A stretch of DNA of 64,000 bases from Murdochiella vaginalis (GTDB taxonomy: Bacteria > Bacillota > Clostridia > Tissierellales > Peptoniphilaceae). The notes under the pieces were generated by a model. The model ran no database searches. It had not been told where the DNA came from and saw only the letters and a list, made by a program, of their open reading frames with translations. The stretch spans positions 248,001 through 312,000 of the forward strand of contig NZ_LT632322.1 in assembly GCF_900119705.1 (NCBI RefSeq). Reading direction: 5' to 3'. How positions within the stretch are numbered: position 1 is the first letter of the stretch; the number at the start of each line of letters is the position of its first letter. A program made the translations under genes and the position numbers. Positions 36,593-44,490 of the stretch are shown in pieces.

Positions 36593-36679
36593 ATCTCATT
36601 ACTTCGCTATTGAAAAAATGATAAAAAAGGCTATTTTGTGATCCATAGATAAGAAGTGCGTCTGTTTTTCTTAACGTTC

Positions 36680-37396
36680 TCATTTGGACGGCTTTGCAGA
36701 TTTTAACTTCTGCGCCATCAGGAGAAGGGCATCCCTGTCCGCCTCTCCCGACAGTTGAAATTGAGACGTTTCATCATGCCAGAATACACTATAAGTTCCA
36801 TTCTTTTCCACGTAAGAGAACTCCACTCCCTGGACTTCTTTCTGGTGAAGGACGGTTCCTTCGGTATCGATCAATAGTTCTTCCTCACCCAATGGATAGG
36901 TGATAAAAAGAATTTCCTTTTCACCGGTATTTTGATAGGTAATCTCTAAGTATTGATCCGTTTGATTGCGCAACTTTTCTTCAAATCCCTCAACGGGCGA
37001 AGCGGGTTCAAACGGTTTCCAAATCCAGAAAGTTTCATCCGAATGACTACTCTCTTCTTCTTGATGAACAAGAATAGAAGTATACTCCGGAAAAGTTTCC
37101 CGGAAAAAATGAAAAATAGCGTGACGTACCGGTTCCATCGCAAGAGCTGTCGTCACCGAGCCAATGACGACAAGCAAAAGCACCGCTGCTACCTTTATCG
37201 CGCGAGGGGAGCCCAAAAACATGCCCGTTGTTCTCCTTTTTTTGGGTTCTGCATCGATCATCGCCGCCATTTTCTGCTCAAAAGAATCGGAGAACACATG
37301 ATGCAAATCCTCTTCCTTAGGCAAGCTGGAAAGATATTTTTCTTCTATTTTTGGAATCTCGGCAAACAGATCGGATTCATCCCATTTATTCTTCAT
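36680..37396 (-). CDS. Anti-sigma factor-like membrane protein (DUF4367-type C-terminus)
   Basis: A 238-residue protein with a cytoplasmic N-terminal ~80 residues, one membrane segment (about residues 85-107, IKVAAVLLLVVIGSVTTALAM) and an extracytoplasmic domain. The end, VFWHDETSQFQLSGEADRDALL, resembles DUF4367. It overlaps the ECF sigma gene by 11 bp, the usual arrangement for a membrane anti-sigma factor that holds its sigma factor until a surface signal. The signal is unknown; adjacency to the pilus locus is suggestive only. Confidence 0.78.
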   Translation of the reverse strand: MKNKWDESDLFAEIPKIEEKYLSSLPKEEDLHHVFSDSFEQKMAAMIDAEPKKRRTTGMFLGSPRAIKVAAVLLLVVIGSVTTALAMEPVRHAIFHFFRETFPEYTSILVHQEEESSHSDETFWIWKPFEPASPVEGFEEKLRNQTDQYLEITYQNTGEKEILFITYPLGEEELLIDTEGTVLHQKEVQGVEFSYVEKNGTYSVFWHDETSQFQLSGEADRDALLLMAQKLKSAKPSK

Positions 37397-37934
37397 GATC
37401 CTCTCCTTCCCTTAAGAGTCTTTCCAACTTCTTTCTCGCCCTAGATAGTCGTTTTCGAACGGTAGGCTCTGGCAAATTCAGAATTCCAGCGATTTCACGG
37501 TTGGTAAAGCGCTGACCATATCGCAACCGTAAAACTTCGGCATCATCAAAGGAAAGCTGTTGAAACGCTTCTTCCAAGCCCAAGTCCTCTTCTTTATCTT
37601 GTATGTCACTTCCGCATTGCTTTTCTAATACATCTATAGAAGAATACTGTTCCTTTTGACGTTTTCGAACATAGTCGATGGCTATATGTTTCACTATAAT
37701 AACGAGAAAAGCGGCTGTTTTGTGACGATCTTCTTCAAAAATTTGATCCAAATGGTCTCGAACACGTAAAAAAGTATCCTGCACCGCATCTTCGGCAAGC
37801 ATAGGATCACGTAAGATTTGTAAGGCAACATAGTAGAGGCGTTGACGATAGCCACGATAGAGACGCTCAAGCTTCGACGCACTTTCTTTTGCAGAAGTAT
37901 TAGAAAAAGAAAACGTACCTTCCTCCTTTCTCAA
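37386..37934 (-). CDS. ECF-family RNA polymerase sigma factor
   Basis: A 182-residue sigma-70 family protein. Region 2 covers about residues 22-95 (LYYVALQILRDPMLAEDAVQDTFLRV). Region 4 covers about 118-175 (LSFDDAEVLRLRYGQRFTNREIAGILNLPEPTVRKRLSRARKKL), with a clear helix-turn-helix. It lacks region 3, as ECF sigmas do. The start follows AAAGGAGGAAG. It forms a two-gene operon with the anti-sigma gene and is divergent from two small membrane-protein genes, which may be its targets. Confidence 0.93.
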   Translation of the reverse strand: MRKEEGTFSFSNTSAKESASKLERLYRGYRQRLYYVALQILRDPMLAEDAVQDTFLRVRDHLDQIFEEDRHKTAAFLVIIVKHIAIDYVRKRQKEQYSSIDVLEKQCGSDIQDKEEDLGLEEAFQQLSFDDAEVLRLRYGQRFTNREIAGILNLPEPTVRKRLSRARKKLERLLREGEDHEE

Positions 37935-38200
37935 GATTGGGGAGTCCGTTCAAAATACATCCTCGTTAAAGCGCTTGAGGAGCACAAATGATGTTGATGA
38001 GCATATAACGAAGTCAACGGACCGCTTTTCATTCCGCTTTTTATTGTTGATTCCATTATACTGAATCTTTGGGAGGGTTCTTTTTTCTTCTCAACTTACG
38101 CAATACAGTCAAAAGAAAAACCTCAACATTTTTTCTAATTGGGTCACAAAACCAGCCTCCGATTCGTTATATATATGAATGAATGAAAGGAGCCTGTTTC
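37935..38200. other. Divergent regulatory region of the sigma operon
   Basis: About 266 bp. On the minus strand a TATAAT (38055-38060) lies about 120 bp before the sigma gene. The 10-mer TTCGTTATAT occurs on the minus strand at 38003-38012 and on the plus strand at 38163-38172, one ahead of each divergent unit, so it could be a shared -10-type site for the sigma factor. Spacing to a -35 is not convincing. Confidence 0.4.
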
Positions 38201-38272
38201 ATGAGACCATGGAAAAAAGTTGTTGTCATTGGAGTAGCGCTATGTATGAGGAAACCACATTTTGATGAATGA
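38201..38272 (+). pseudogene. Truncated signal-peptide-like ORF
   Basis: A 23-codon frame beginning MRPWKKVVVIGVALCM, with a strong AAAGGAG site 8 nt upstream. It looks like the start of an exported protein cut short by a stop. It may be the remnant of the first gene in this unit or a short membrane peptide. Confidence 0.35.
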
Positions 38273-38296
38273 AACCGGAAAAGTGAGGATGCGTTA

Positions 38297-38584
38297 ATGA
38301 TTACAAAAAACATGCTGGAAAGATGGGAAAATCTGTACAGAGAGATAAAGCATCCCTATACAGAGAAAAATCGATCCTTTTTGTTATTTCAAATCAGTTT
38401 ATGGAGCTTTTTCGGGTTCTTTTCCACAACGATACTTCGGTTGATCAATGAAGTTGCAGAAAGACAATTTTCTATTCCTTCAAAGTCTATGCTTGATAAT
38501 GAGCTCTACAACATACAAATCTTTATCTTGTTACTCGCTCTTTTGGAGTTTTCTCTCTCCGCTTTCTTCCGAAAAAAGTGGTGA
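38297..38584 (+). CDS. Small two-helix membrane protein, paralogue 1
   Basis: A 95-residue protein I do not recognise. A charged N-terminus (ERWENLYREIKHPYTEKNRSF) is followed by two membrane helices (about 28-50 and 70-90) and a terminal FRKKW. It is clearly paralogous to the next gene. Both starts sit in an identical context, GAGGATGCGTTAATG, so the pair arose by duplication including the ribosome site. Location opposite an ECF sigma factor suggests possible stress or envelope control. Confidence 0.7.
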   Translation: MITKNMLERWENLYREIKHPYTEKNRSFLLFQISLWSFFGFFSTTILRLINEVAERQFSIPSKSMLDNELYNIQIFILLLALLEFSLSAFFRKKW

Positions 38585-38624
38585 ACATGAGATAAAGAAA
38601 GTGCCGTAGCGGGAGGATGCGTTA

Positions 38625-38915
38625 ATGATACTAAAAGAACAGCTTGAGGCATGGGAAAAAACCTATCAGGAAGTGAAATATCCTTATACGAAAAAGAACC
38701 GATCCTTTTTTTTGTTTCGTATCGGGCTTTCGCTTCTCATGCTCTGTTTAACGATACTGGTTTTGATGGATATTTTAGAGATTGTTGCCAAGTCATTCGC
38801 CACCTTTTCGTACATGACGCCGCTTACCTTGGTGCGCCTGCAATTCTGGCTGGCTCTTCTTCTACTTGGCAATATTTTATTCTTCTTAGGCATCCATTAT
38901 CGTAAAAAATGGTAA
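38625..38915 (+). CDS. Small two-helix membrane protein, paralogue 2
   Basis: A 96-residue paralogue of the preceding gene. The N-terminal pattern is EAWEKTYQEVKYPYTKKNRSF, membrane helices are about 28-52 and 68-90, and the end is YRKKW. The loop between helices differs most. The ribosome site GGGAGGA precedes the same GCGTTAATG start context. Function unknown; a terminator follows at 38966. Confidence 0.7.
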   Translation: MILKEQLEAWEKTYQEVKYPYTKKNRSFFLFRIGLSLLMLCLTILVLMDILEIVAKSFATFSYMTPLTLVRLQFWLALLLLGNILFFLGIHYRKKW

Positions 38916-38965
38916 TTCGATTTGGCATAAACGCAGTGGGTACAACAATACATTGATCGTGCCAT

Positions 38966-39007
38966 AAAAAGAGAGGTGCGTGAGCAAATCACGTACCTCT
39001 CTTTTTA
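38966..39007. terminator. Terminator after the small membrane proteins
   Basis: AAAAAGAGAGGTGCGTGA pairs with TCACGTACCTCTCTTTTT with one G-U pair around a short loop. The A and T tracts make it bidirectional. Confidence 0.9.
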
Positions 39008-39045
39008 TTCGTTTCCCTTTGAGAGCAGTATCCTCATTATTCCCG

Positions 39046-39098
39046 CCAGCCGTCCCGTCCGCAAGTCGCCTCTTCGACGAGCGGACGGGGCAGCTCGG
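39046..39098 (-). repeat. Stop-adjacent inverted-repeat element, short copy (after sdaAA)
   Basis: Read on the sdaAA strand, this 53-bp element starts on the base after the TAG stop. Arms near CCGAGCTGCCCCGTCCGC and GCGGACGGGACGGCTGG flank the core TCGTCGAAGAGGCGAC. The same core is in the elements at 43203, 53143, 55816 and 59549. It lacks a T-run. Confidence 0.7.
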
Positions 39099-39995
39099 CT
39101 ATACGTTGGGTGTCTCTTCCCCGTAGACCTGTTTGCGCAAGGCCTTTCCGGTGGGGGTGGCGGCTAAGCCGCCGAGAGCGGTTTCTTTGAGGGTGCTGCT
39201 CATGGTGTCGCCGACGACTTTCATGGCTTGCAGACATTCATCGGCCGGAATGTAGAGCGGAACGCCTGCGAGGGCCATCGTGGCAGAGGTGAGGGCGATG
39301 GCGGCGCCGGAGGCGTTGCGTTTGATGCAGGGAATTTCGACCAGGCCGGCGACCGGATCGCAGACGAGGCCAAGCTGATTCACCAAGCTCATGCCCAGGG
39401 CATCTGCGCATTGCTGCGGTGTACCGCCTTTGAGCTCCACGAGGGCCGCGGCGGCCATGCCGGACGCACTGCCACATTCGGCTTGACATCCGCCTTCGGC
39501 GCCGGCGATCGAGGCGTTCTTGGCGATCACAATGCCGAAGCCCGCGGCGGTAAAGATCGACATGACAATGTCGCACTTTGGAATCTTTTCCTCTTCATAG
39601 AGCGTGGTCAGTATGCCGGGAAGAATGCCGCAGCTGCCGGCCGTGGGGGTGGCGACAATCTTGCCCATGGCCGCATTGCAGTTGGACGTGGACATGGCGC
39701 GCGCAATCACTTTCGTGAAGAATTCGCCGCCGATGCCGCCGTTCTGCTCCTTGGCGTAGCGGAAAAGCTTTGCGCCTTCGCCGCCGGTGAGGGAAGAGGC
39801 GGAACGCAGGTCGGCATTTGAGCCGATGTGCGTCGATTCGATCATGACATCAAAGGACGCTTCCATCTGCTTGTAAATGACTTCTTCGGGACGATTCAGC
39901 TGCAAGGCCTGGTCATGCAAAATGACTTCACTGATTTTCTTGCCTTGCTTCGTGGCCTCATCGACAATTTCCTGAAAGGAAAAATAGCTTAACAT
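39099..39995 (-). CDS. sdaAA: L-serine dehydratase, iron-sulfur type, alpha subunit
   Basis: This subunit binds the [4Fe-4S] cluster and deaminates L-serine to pyruvate and ammonia. The 298-residue protein starts with the helical LSYFSFQEIVDEATKQG region and has the conserved TPTAGSCGILPG segment and AECGSASGMAA, cysteines of which are typical cluster ligands. It follows sdaAB by 15 bp, making the usual two-subunit operon, and a serine-type symporter lies upstream. Serine would be an energy substrate here. Confidence 0.95.
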   Translation of the reverse strand: MLSYFSFQEIVDEATKQGKKISEVILHDQALQLNRPEEVIYKQMEASFDVMIESTHIGSNADLRSASSLTGGEGAKLFRYAKEQNGGIGGEFFTKVIARAMSTSNCNAAMGKIVATPTAGSCGILPGILTTLYEEEKIPKCDIVMSIFTAAGFGIVIAKNASIAGAEGGCQAECGSASGMAAAALVELKGGTPQQCADALGMSLVNQLGLVCDPVAGLVEIPCIKRNASGAAIALTSATMALAGVPLYIPADECLQAMKVVGDTMSSTLKETALGGLAATPTGKALRKQVYGEETPNV

Positions 39996-40010
39996 GTTGT
40001 CTCCTTTCGG

Positions 40011-40679
40011 TTAAAACGCATGAAAAACGGAAACGCTGCGCACATGCGGGAGCGTGGAGACATCCGTTTTTAGCGTTTCGGGCGGATCCTGGTCAAATTC
40101 CAGCGTCATCAGGGCCGTGCCGCCGCGTTCCGAGCGGGTGAGACTGAAATTACAAATATTCATCTCGGAATAGCGGCTGCTGAGCAGATTTGTGACCGAA
40201 GCGATCACGCCCGGCACGTCGTCATGGACGACCAGCATGGCGGTGTTATCGCCGGTAAAGTTCACATGCAACCCGTCAATTTCATCAATGCGAATATTGC
40301 CGCCGCCGACGGATGCCCCCATGACGACACCTTCCCGGCCGTCCTTCAGGCGAAAATGAATGCGTGCCGTGTTGGGATGGGCTCCCGGAATATCGCATGG
40401 CACAAACGTATACTGTAGCCCGCGCTCCTTGGCGATTTCCAGGGCGTCGCGCACTTCCGTATCATCGCTGTGATAGCCCATGATGCCGGCAAGAAGCGCC
40501 CGGTCGGTGCCGTGTCCGCGATAGGTGCGGGCAAACGAGCCCGAAAGCTCAATGGTCACTTCCTCCGGCTGTTCTTCGTTCATGATCTTGTGAGCGACAC
40601 GCCCCAGCCGGCAGGCACCGGCCGTGTGGGAACTCGAGGGGCCGATCATCACCGGTCCGATAATGTTAAAGACGTTCAT
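40011..40679 (-). CDS. sdaAB: L-serine dehydratase, iron-sulfur type, beta subunit
   Basis: A 222-residue beta subunit. The N-terminal part has NIIGPVMIGPSSSHTAGACRLG, the standard opening of this subunit. A C-terminal ACT domain (LVVHDDVPGVIASVTNLLSS onward) is likely a serine- or effector-binding site. Start 40679 is chosen because AAGGAGGC lies upstream; the frame extending to 40808 reads through short direct repeats and is not supported. It precedes sdaAA. Confidence 0.95.
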   Translation of the reverse strand: MNVFNIIGPVMIGPSSSHTAGACRLGRVAHKIMNEEQPEEVTIELSGSFARTYRGHGTDRALLAGIMGYHSDDTEVRDALEIAKERGLQYTFVPCDIPGAHPNTARIHFRLKDGREGVVMGASVGGGNIRIDEIDGLHVNFTGDNTAMLVVHDDVPGVIASVTNLLSSRYSEMNICNFSLTRSERGGTALMTLEFDQDPPETLKTDVSTLPHVRSVSVFHAF

Positions 40680-40706
40680 CGTGCCTCCTTTCTCAAGCTG
40701 TCCGCG

Positions 40707-40781
40707 TTGCCGGCAAAATGGCCGACACCCTTGCCGGCGCTGTCGAAACGACGGATGGCATTGCCGGCAAAATTGCCGACA
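40707..40781. repeat. Two 21-bp direct repeats between the symporter and sdaAB
   Basis: TTGCCGGCAAAATGGCCGAC at 40707 and TTGCCGGCAAAATTGCCGAC at 40761 differ by one base and each contains the palindrome TTGCCGGCAA. They lie in the spacer upstream of sdaAB and could be a regulator site. Confidence 0.6.
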
Positions 40782-40827
40782 AAAAACCCGGGCAAAGCGC
40801 CACGGCAAGGCGGCACTTTGCTCGGGT
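40781..40827 (-). terminator. Terminator of the symporter gene
   Basis: On the minus strand ACCCGAGCAAAGTGCC pairs with GGCGCTTTGCCCGGGT (two wobble pairs) and six T residues follow. It separates the symporter from sdaAB. Confidence 0.83.
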
Positions 40828-40834
40828 ACAAGAC

Positions 40835-42082
40835 TTATTTCGCGGCGACTTTATGGAGAATGGCCTCGTCGTTGTATTTATCAACGATAGCGGCAATCGC
40901 GTTATCACCGGAGACATTGCAGGCCGTGCCGAAGGAATCCTGCGTGATGTAAAGCGCAACCATCAGGGCGCAAATCGGGCCCTGCGGATCACCGGCAGGC
41001 ATACCAAAGATAAGATACAGGAACGGCAGCGCGGTCATGATGGATCCGCCCGGAGCACCCGGCGAAGCGACCATGGCAATGCCGAGGGTCAGGATGAAGG
41101 GAACGACCGTAGTGATCGAAATCGGCAGGCTGTGCATGAGGCAAACGGCGGTCGCGCAGGCGACGATCGTGATCATAGAGCCGCACATATGAATGTTGGC
41201 ACACAGCGGAACGACGAAGTTGCGAATTTCACGGCTGACGCCGTTGCTCTCGGCGCACTGCAGGTTGACCGGGATGGTCGCAGCCGAGGATTGTGTACCG
41301 ACGGCGGTCAGGTATCCCGGAATCTGATTCTTGATCATCGTGAGCGGATTGCGCTTCGTAATGCTACCGGCAACGCTGAACTGAATCAACAGATAGATCC
41401 AATGCATCAGGATGACGACGAGGAACACTTTCCAAAGAATGCCCAGGATGGTGAAGGTTTGTCCGGAATACGTCATGTTGACGAAGGTACCGCAGATGTA
41501 GAGCGGAAGCAGCGGGATAATAACCTTGCTCAGCACTTTTTCGATAATTTTGGCAAACTCGCTCATGCCGGTGTAGAGGGCATTGCCGATTTCTTTTCCG
41601 CGCATGGTGGAGATGCTCAAGCCCAAAATAAAGGCAAAGACCACGGCAGAAATGGTGTCCAGCAGCGGCGGCAGATTCAATGTGAAGAACGGATCCAGCG
41701 TCTTTTCCGCCGTGTCGGCGATGGTTTTGATATCTTCCGCGGAAATAAAGGACGGGAAAAGCGTGGAAGATACCACGTAGGACGCTGTACCGGCAATCAA
41801 GGTCGAACCATAGGCAAGGACCACCGTGAACAGCAAAAGTTTTCCCGCACCTTGCGAGATGTCCGCAATACCCATGGTGACGAAGGCCAGAATCATCAGC
41901 GGAATAACGAATTTAATCAATAAGCTGACGAAGTTGGATACGGTAACCACGGTTTGCGAGAGGAACTCCGGTGCGTATTGGCCGATCAGGATACCGAGAA
42001 CGATACCGATAATCAGTCGGGGGACGAGACCGAGATGCTTCTTTTCAGTCTTTTCTGGGACATTTGGATTTGTGCTGTCCAT
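40835..42082 (-). CDS. Dicarboxylate/amino acid:cation symporter (SDF family)
   Basis: A 415-residue transporter of the GltP/SstT superfamily with about eight membrane helices. The serine-rich re-entrant loop TQSSAATIPVN (near residue 270), the second loop VASPGAPGGSIMTALP, and the helix 8 segment NVSGDNAIAAIVDK are family hallmarks. The location upstream of serine dehydratase suggests serine (or serine/threonine) uptake, similar to SstT, but specificity cannot be read directly. Start 42082 follows AAGGAG; the ORF start at 42115 is not supported. Confidence 0.9.
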   Translation of the reverse strand: MDSTNPNVPEKTEKKHLGLVPRLIIGIVLGILIGQYAPEFLSQTVVTVSNFVSLLIKFVIPLMILAFVTMGIADISQGAGKLLLFTVVLAYGSTLIAGTASYVVSSTLFPSFISAEDIKTIADTAEKTLDPFFTLNLPPLLDTISAVVFAFILGLSISTMRGKEIGNALYTGMSEFAKIIEKVLSKVIIPLLPLYICGTFVNMTYSGQTFTILGILWKVFLVVILMHWIYLLIQFSVAGSITKRNPLTMIKNQIPGYLTAVGTQSSAATIPVNLQCAESNGVSREIRNFVVPLCANIHMCGSMITIVACATAVCLMHSLPISITTVVPFILTLGIAMVASPGAPGGSIMTALPFLYLIFGMPAGDPQGPICALMVALYITQDSFGTACNVSGDNAIAAIVDKYNDEAILHKVAAK

Positions 42083-42253
42083 AATGCACTCCTTATGTAA
42101 TAATAGCCGGCTCATCGCGATCGGAAAGAAGAAAAAAAGAAAATAAATTTTCGGTCCGATGAAAACCTTACGACACTTTAAATGTACACGAAATCTTCAC
42201 GGTTGTAAATTGCATTCTGCGGGGAAGCCGGGGCGTTCACTGGCGGCGTTGGC

Positions 42254-42592
42254 GATGGTGGTAGTAAGGCGAAAAGGCATTTCCGCCACCATCGTTCATG
42301 CCCTTGGTGATGGTGGTGATTTAGCGAAAATGCCTTTCCACCACCATCGTTTATGCTCTTGATGATGGTGGTGATTTAGCAAAAACGCATTTCCCCCACC
42401 ATCGTTCATGCCCTTGGCGATGGTGGTGATTTAGCAAAAACGCATTTCCACCACCATCGTTTATGCTCTTGGTGATGGTGGGGATTTAGCAAAAATGCAT
42501 TTCCACCACCATCGTTTATGCCCTTGGTGATGGTGGTGATTTAGCGAAAACGCATTTCCACCACCATCGTTTATGCTCTCGGCGATGGTGGC
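42254..42592. repeat. Hairpin array A1: seven units, exact 55-bp period
   Basis: GATGGTGG starts at 42254, 42309, 42364, 42419, 42474, 42529 and 42584, every 55 bp without exception. Each unit pairs it with CCACCATC about 32 bp later, enclosing a loop with TTTAGC(G/A)AAAA. A 15-bp spacer (e.g. GTTTATGCTCTTGGT) follows. The seventh unit is truncated after its left arm. No gene overlaps convincingly. The same family recurs at 62214-62528. Confidence 0.95.
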
Positions 42593-42668
42593 GGGATCGT
42601 GAACTTGATGGAGCATAGTCGAAAACCGCAGGACGCTAAGAAGGGAAATGACGGCGCGATCGTGGAAG

Positions 42669-42720
42669 TGGAGCCGCCTTCGGCGGCGTTTATCAACCGC
42701 CGGCCAAAGGCCGGCTCCTT
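42669..42720. repeat. Double-hairpin module DH1
   Basis: Two adjacent hairpins, GCCGCCTTCGGCGGC and CCGGCCAAAGGCCGG, separated by a short T/A-rich link. Related copies are at 55281, 55629 and 60179, each close to a GTAGAG-type array. Confidence 0.85.
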
Positions 42721-42745
42721 ATTTTATTGCTGTGTGTAAAGGTGT

Positions 42746-43099
42746 GTAGAGGGGTCGTGGTGGCTGTAGAGGGGTTTTACCAAAAACAGCGAAACCACTC
42801 TACAGTAGTTTCGGTGGTCGTAGAGTGGTTTCGTCGAAAACCGCAAAACCCCTCTACAACGATTTCGGTGGATGTAGAGTGGATTCGGCAAAAACCGCAA
42901 AACCACTCTACAGTGGTTTCGGCGGTTGTAGAGTGGATTCGGCAAAAACCGCAAAACCCCTCTACAGCGATTTCGGTGGCCGTAGAGTGGTTTCGTCGAA
43001 AACCGCAAAACCCCTCTACAACGATTTCGGTGGATGTAGAGTGGTTTCGGCGAAAACCGCAAAACCCCTCTACAGTATATTCAATGCCTGTAGAGGGGT
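42746..43099. repeat. Hairpin array B1: seven units, exact 54-bp period
   Basis: GTAGAG(T/G)GG starts at 42766, 42820, 42874, 42928, 42982, 43036 and 43090, with one extra at 42746. Each unit closes about 38 bp later with CC(A/C)CTCTAC around a loop containing GAAAACCGCAAAA. A 16-bp spacer such as AACGATTTCGGTGGAT follows. Arm variants TGG/CCA and GGG/CCC are mixed. Because 54 is divisible by 3 and no stop occurs, several frames on both strands stay open; I do not treat them as genes. Confidence 0.95.
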
Positions 43100-43202
43100 T
43101 GGCTAAAAAACAGCGAAAAAACACAACGTTCCGTTTCACGATAGACAAAAGAGGTGCAGATGCATCTCTCTACCAAGCCCGTCCGTTCGTCGCCCAATCC
43201 TC

Positions 43203-43308
43203 GCCAAGTCTTCCTGTCCGCTCGTCGCTCGCTTCGCCTCGGCGCAGCATCTGCGGAAAATATGCTTCCGGCTCGTCGAAGAGGCGACTCGCGGACAGGG
43301 CGGCTTGG
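43203..43308 (-). repeat. Stop-adjacent inverted-repeat element (after nrdB)
   Basis: Read on the nrdB strand it begins 2 bp after the TAA. Arms near CCAAGCCGCCCTGTCCGC and GCGGACAGGAAGACTTGG flank the core CTCGTCGAAGAGGC, found on the nrdB strand as GAGTCGCCTCTTCGACGAGC. About 106 bp, strongly self-complementary. Confidence 0.8.
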
Positions 43309-43310
43309 TT

Positions 43311-44354
43311 TTAGAGGTCGTCCACCAGTGCGCCGCTTTTAGCGTAGGCAGTGGAGCGAGCTTCGAAGAAGTCGGTGCGGATCATGTTGGCGTTGGAGTA
43401 GTTGGAAACCCATTTCATGCTGTCGGGTTCTTCCTGATAGCCCGAGAAGATGGGATCCAGACCGAGGCCGGTGGCACGCAGGTTGCCGAGGTAACGGATG
43501 TAGTCGACGCACATCTGGCCGTTCAGGCCTTCCAGGCGATTGCCGATCACATAATCCGCCCAGGCCATTTCCTGCTCCGTGCCTTCCTTAATCATGCGCT
43601 GGTACTCATCCTGCAAGGTGCTGCGGAAAAGCTCCGGGTTCTCGTCACGCAGCGCATGGATAATGCTGCGGAACAGCCAAAGATGTGTATTTTCATCGCG
43701 GTTGATGTAGCGAATTTGCTGCGCCGAGCCGGTCATGCGACCGTTGCGCGCCAAATTGTAAAAGAACATAAATCCGCTGTAGAAGTAGATGCCTTCGAGG
43801 ATGTAATTGCCGATCATCACGCGCATGAAATTGTGCACGTCCGGCTGCTGCTGAAAATCGTTATAGATGTCGCCGATGAATTTGTTGCGGCGAAGAAGAT
43901 GTTCATCGTTTTTCCACTGGTACAGTACCGCATCGCGTTCGTTGGGCTCGCAGATGGAATCCAGCATGTAGCTGTAGCTCTGGGAATGGATGCATTCCTG
44001 ATAGGTTTGGATATGCAAACAGAGATTGGTCTCATTCGCCGTGATGTATTGCGAAATGGACGGCAGATTGGCTGACTGGATGCTGTCCAGGAAAATCAGA
44101 AAGCTGAGGATTTTGTCGTAGGCGCGGCGTTCGTCCTCCACCAATTGCGGATACTGCTTTTTATCCTGTGCCAGGTTAATTTCCTCCGGAATCCAGAAAT
44201 TGTTCATGGCCTGGCGATACCAGTCGGAAACCCAATCGTATTTCATGTTGTTAAAATCGTTGAGGTTGGTGGTGTTGCCGCCGATCATGCGGCGCTTCAC
44301 AAGCTCCGTGTCGCCATCCGGGTTAAACAACGGGTTTTTGCGCATCAGTTCCAT
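43311..44354 (-). CDS. nrdB: Ribonucleoside-diphosphate reductase class Ia, beta subunit
   Basis: A 347-residue radical-generating subunit. Metal ligands can be read as Asp90, Glu120, His123, then a Glu in LEGIYFYSGF and the pair in NRDENTHLW. Tyr127 lies four residues after His123 (HSQSY), the place of the radical tyrosine in class Ia, so it is not the Phe variant of class Ic. It follows nrdA, with a 136-bp spacer, on the same strand. It makes deoxynucleotides with NrdA and needs oxygen to form its radical, notable in a presumed anaerobe. Confidence 0.93.
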   Translation of the reverse strand: MELMRKNPLFNPDGDTELVKRRMIGGNTTNLNDFNNMKYDWVSDWYRQAMNNFWIPEEINLAQDKKQYPQLVEDERRAYDKILSFLIFLDSIQSANLPSISQYITANETNLCLHIQTYQECIHSQSYSYMLDSICEPNERDAVLYQWKNDEHLLRRNKFIGDIYNDFQQQPDVHNFMRVMIGNYILEGIYFYSGFMFFYNLARNGRMTGSAQQIRYINRDENTHLWLFRSIIHALRDENPELFRSTLQDEYQRMIKEGTEQEMAWADYVIGNRLEGLNGQMCVDYIRYLGNLRATGLGLDPIFSGYQEEPDSMKWVSNYSNANMIRTDFFEARSTAYAKSGALVDDL

Positions 44355-44490
44355 ATCGATCCTTTCTCGGCCGCCTCCGGCCCCGGTTCATCCTTCGTAT
44401 CGCTTTTTCGGCGCCCTCGCGCCTCGCAATGGCGCATCGCACCTCGCAATGGCGTCATCATTTCGCGTGACGAAACCGCCCTTTTCGTTA

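Noticed and set aside
40718-41923. 401-codon plus-strand frame opposite the symporter
   Set aside because: Its Arg/Asp/Gly-rich translation is the usual antisense shadow of a hydrophobic transporter.
42254-43099. Possible CRISPR arrays
   Set aside because: The repeated part is a 38-40-bp imperfect hairpin, the intervening 15-16 bp are too short and resemble one another, and no cas genes are present.
42727-43314. Open frames on both strands across the GTAGAG array, up to 195 codons with an 18-residue repeat
   Set aside because: They arise because the 54-bp unit is a multiple of 3 and lacks stops. At least four frames on both strands are open, and the hairpin structure explains the sequence better than any one protein.
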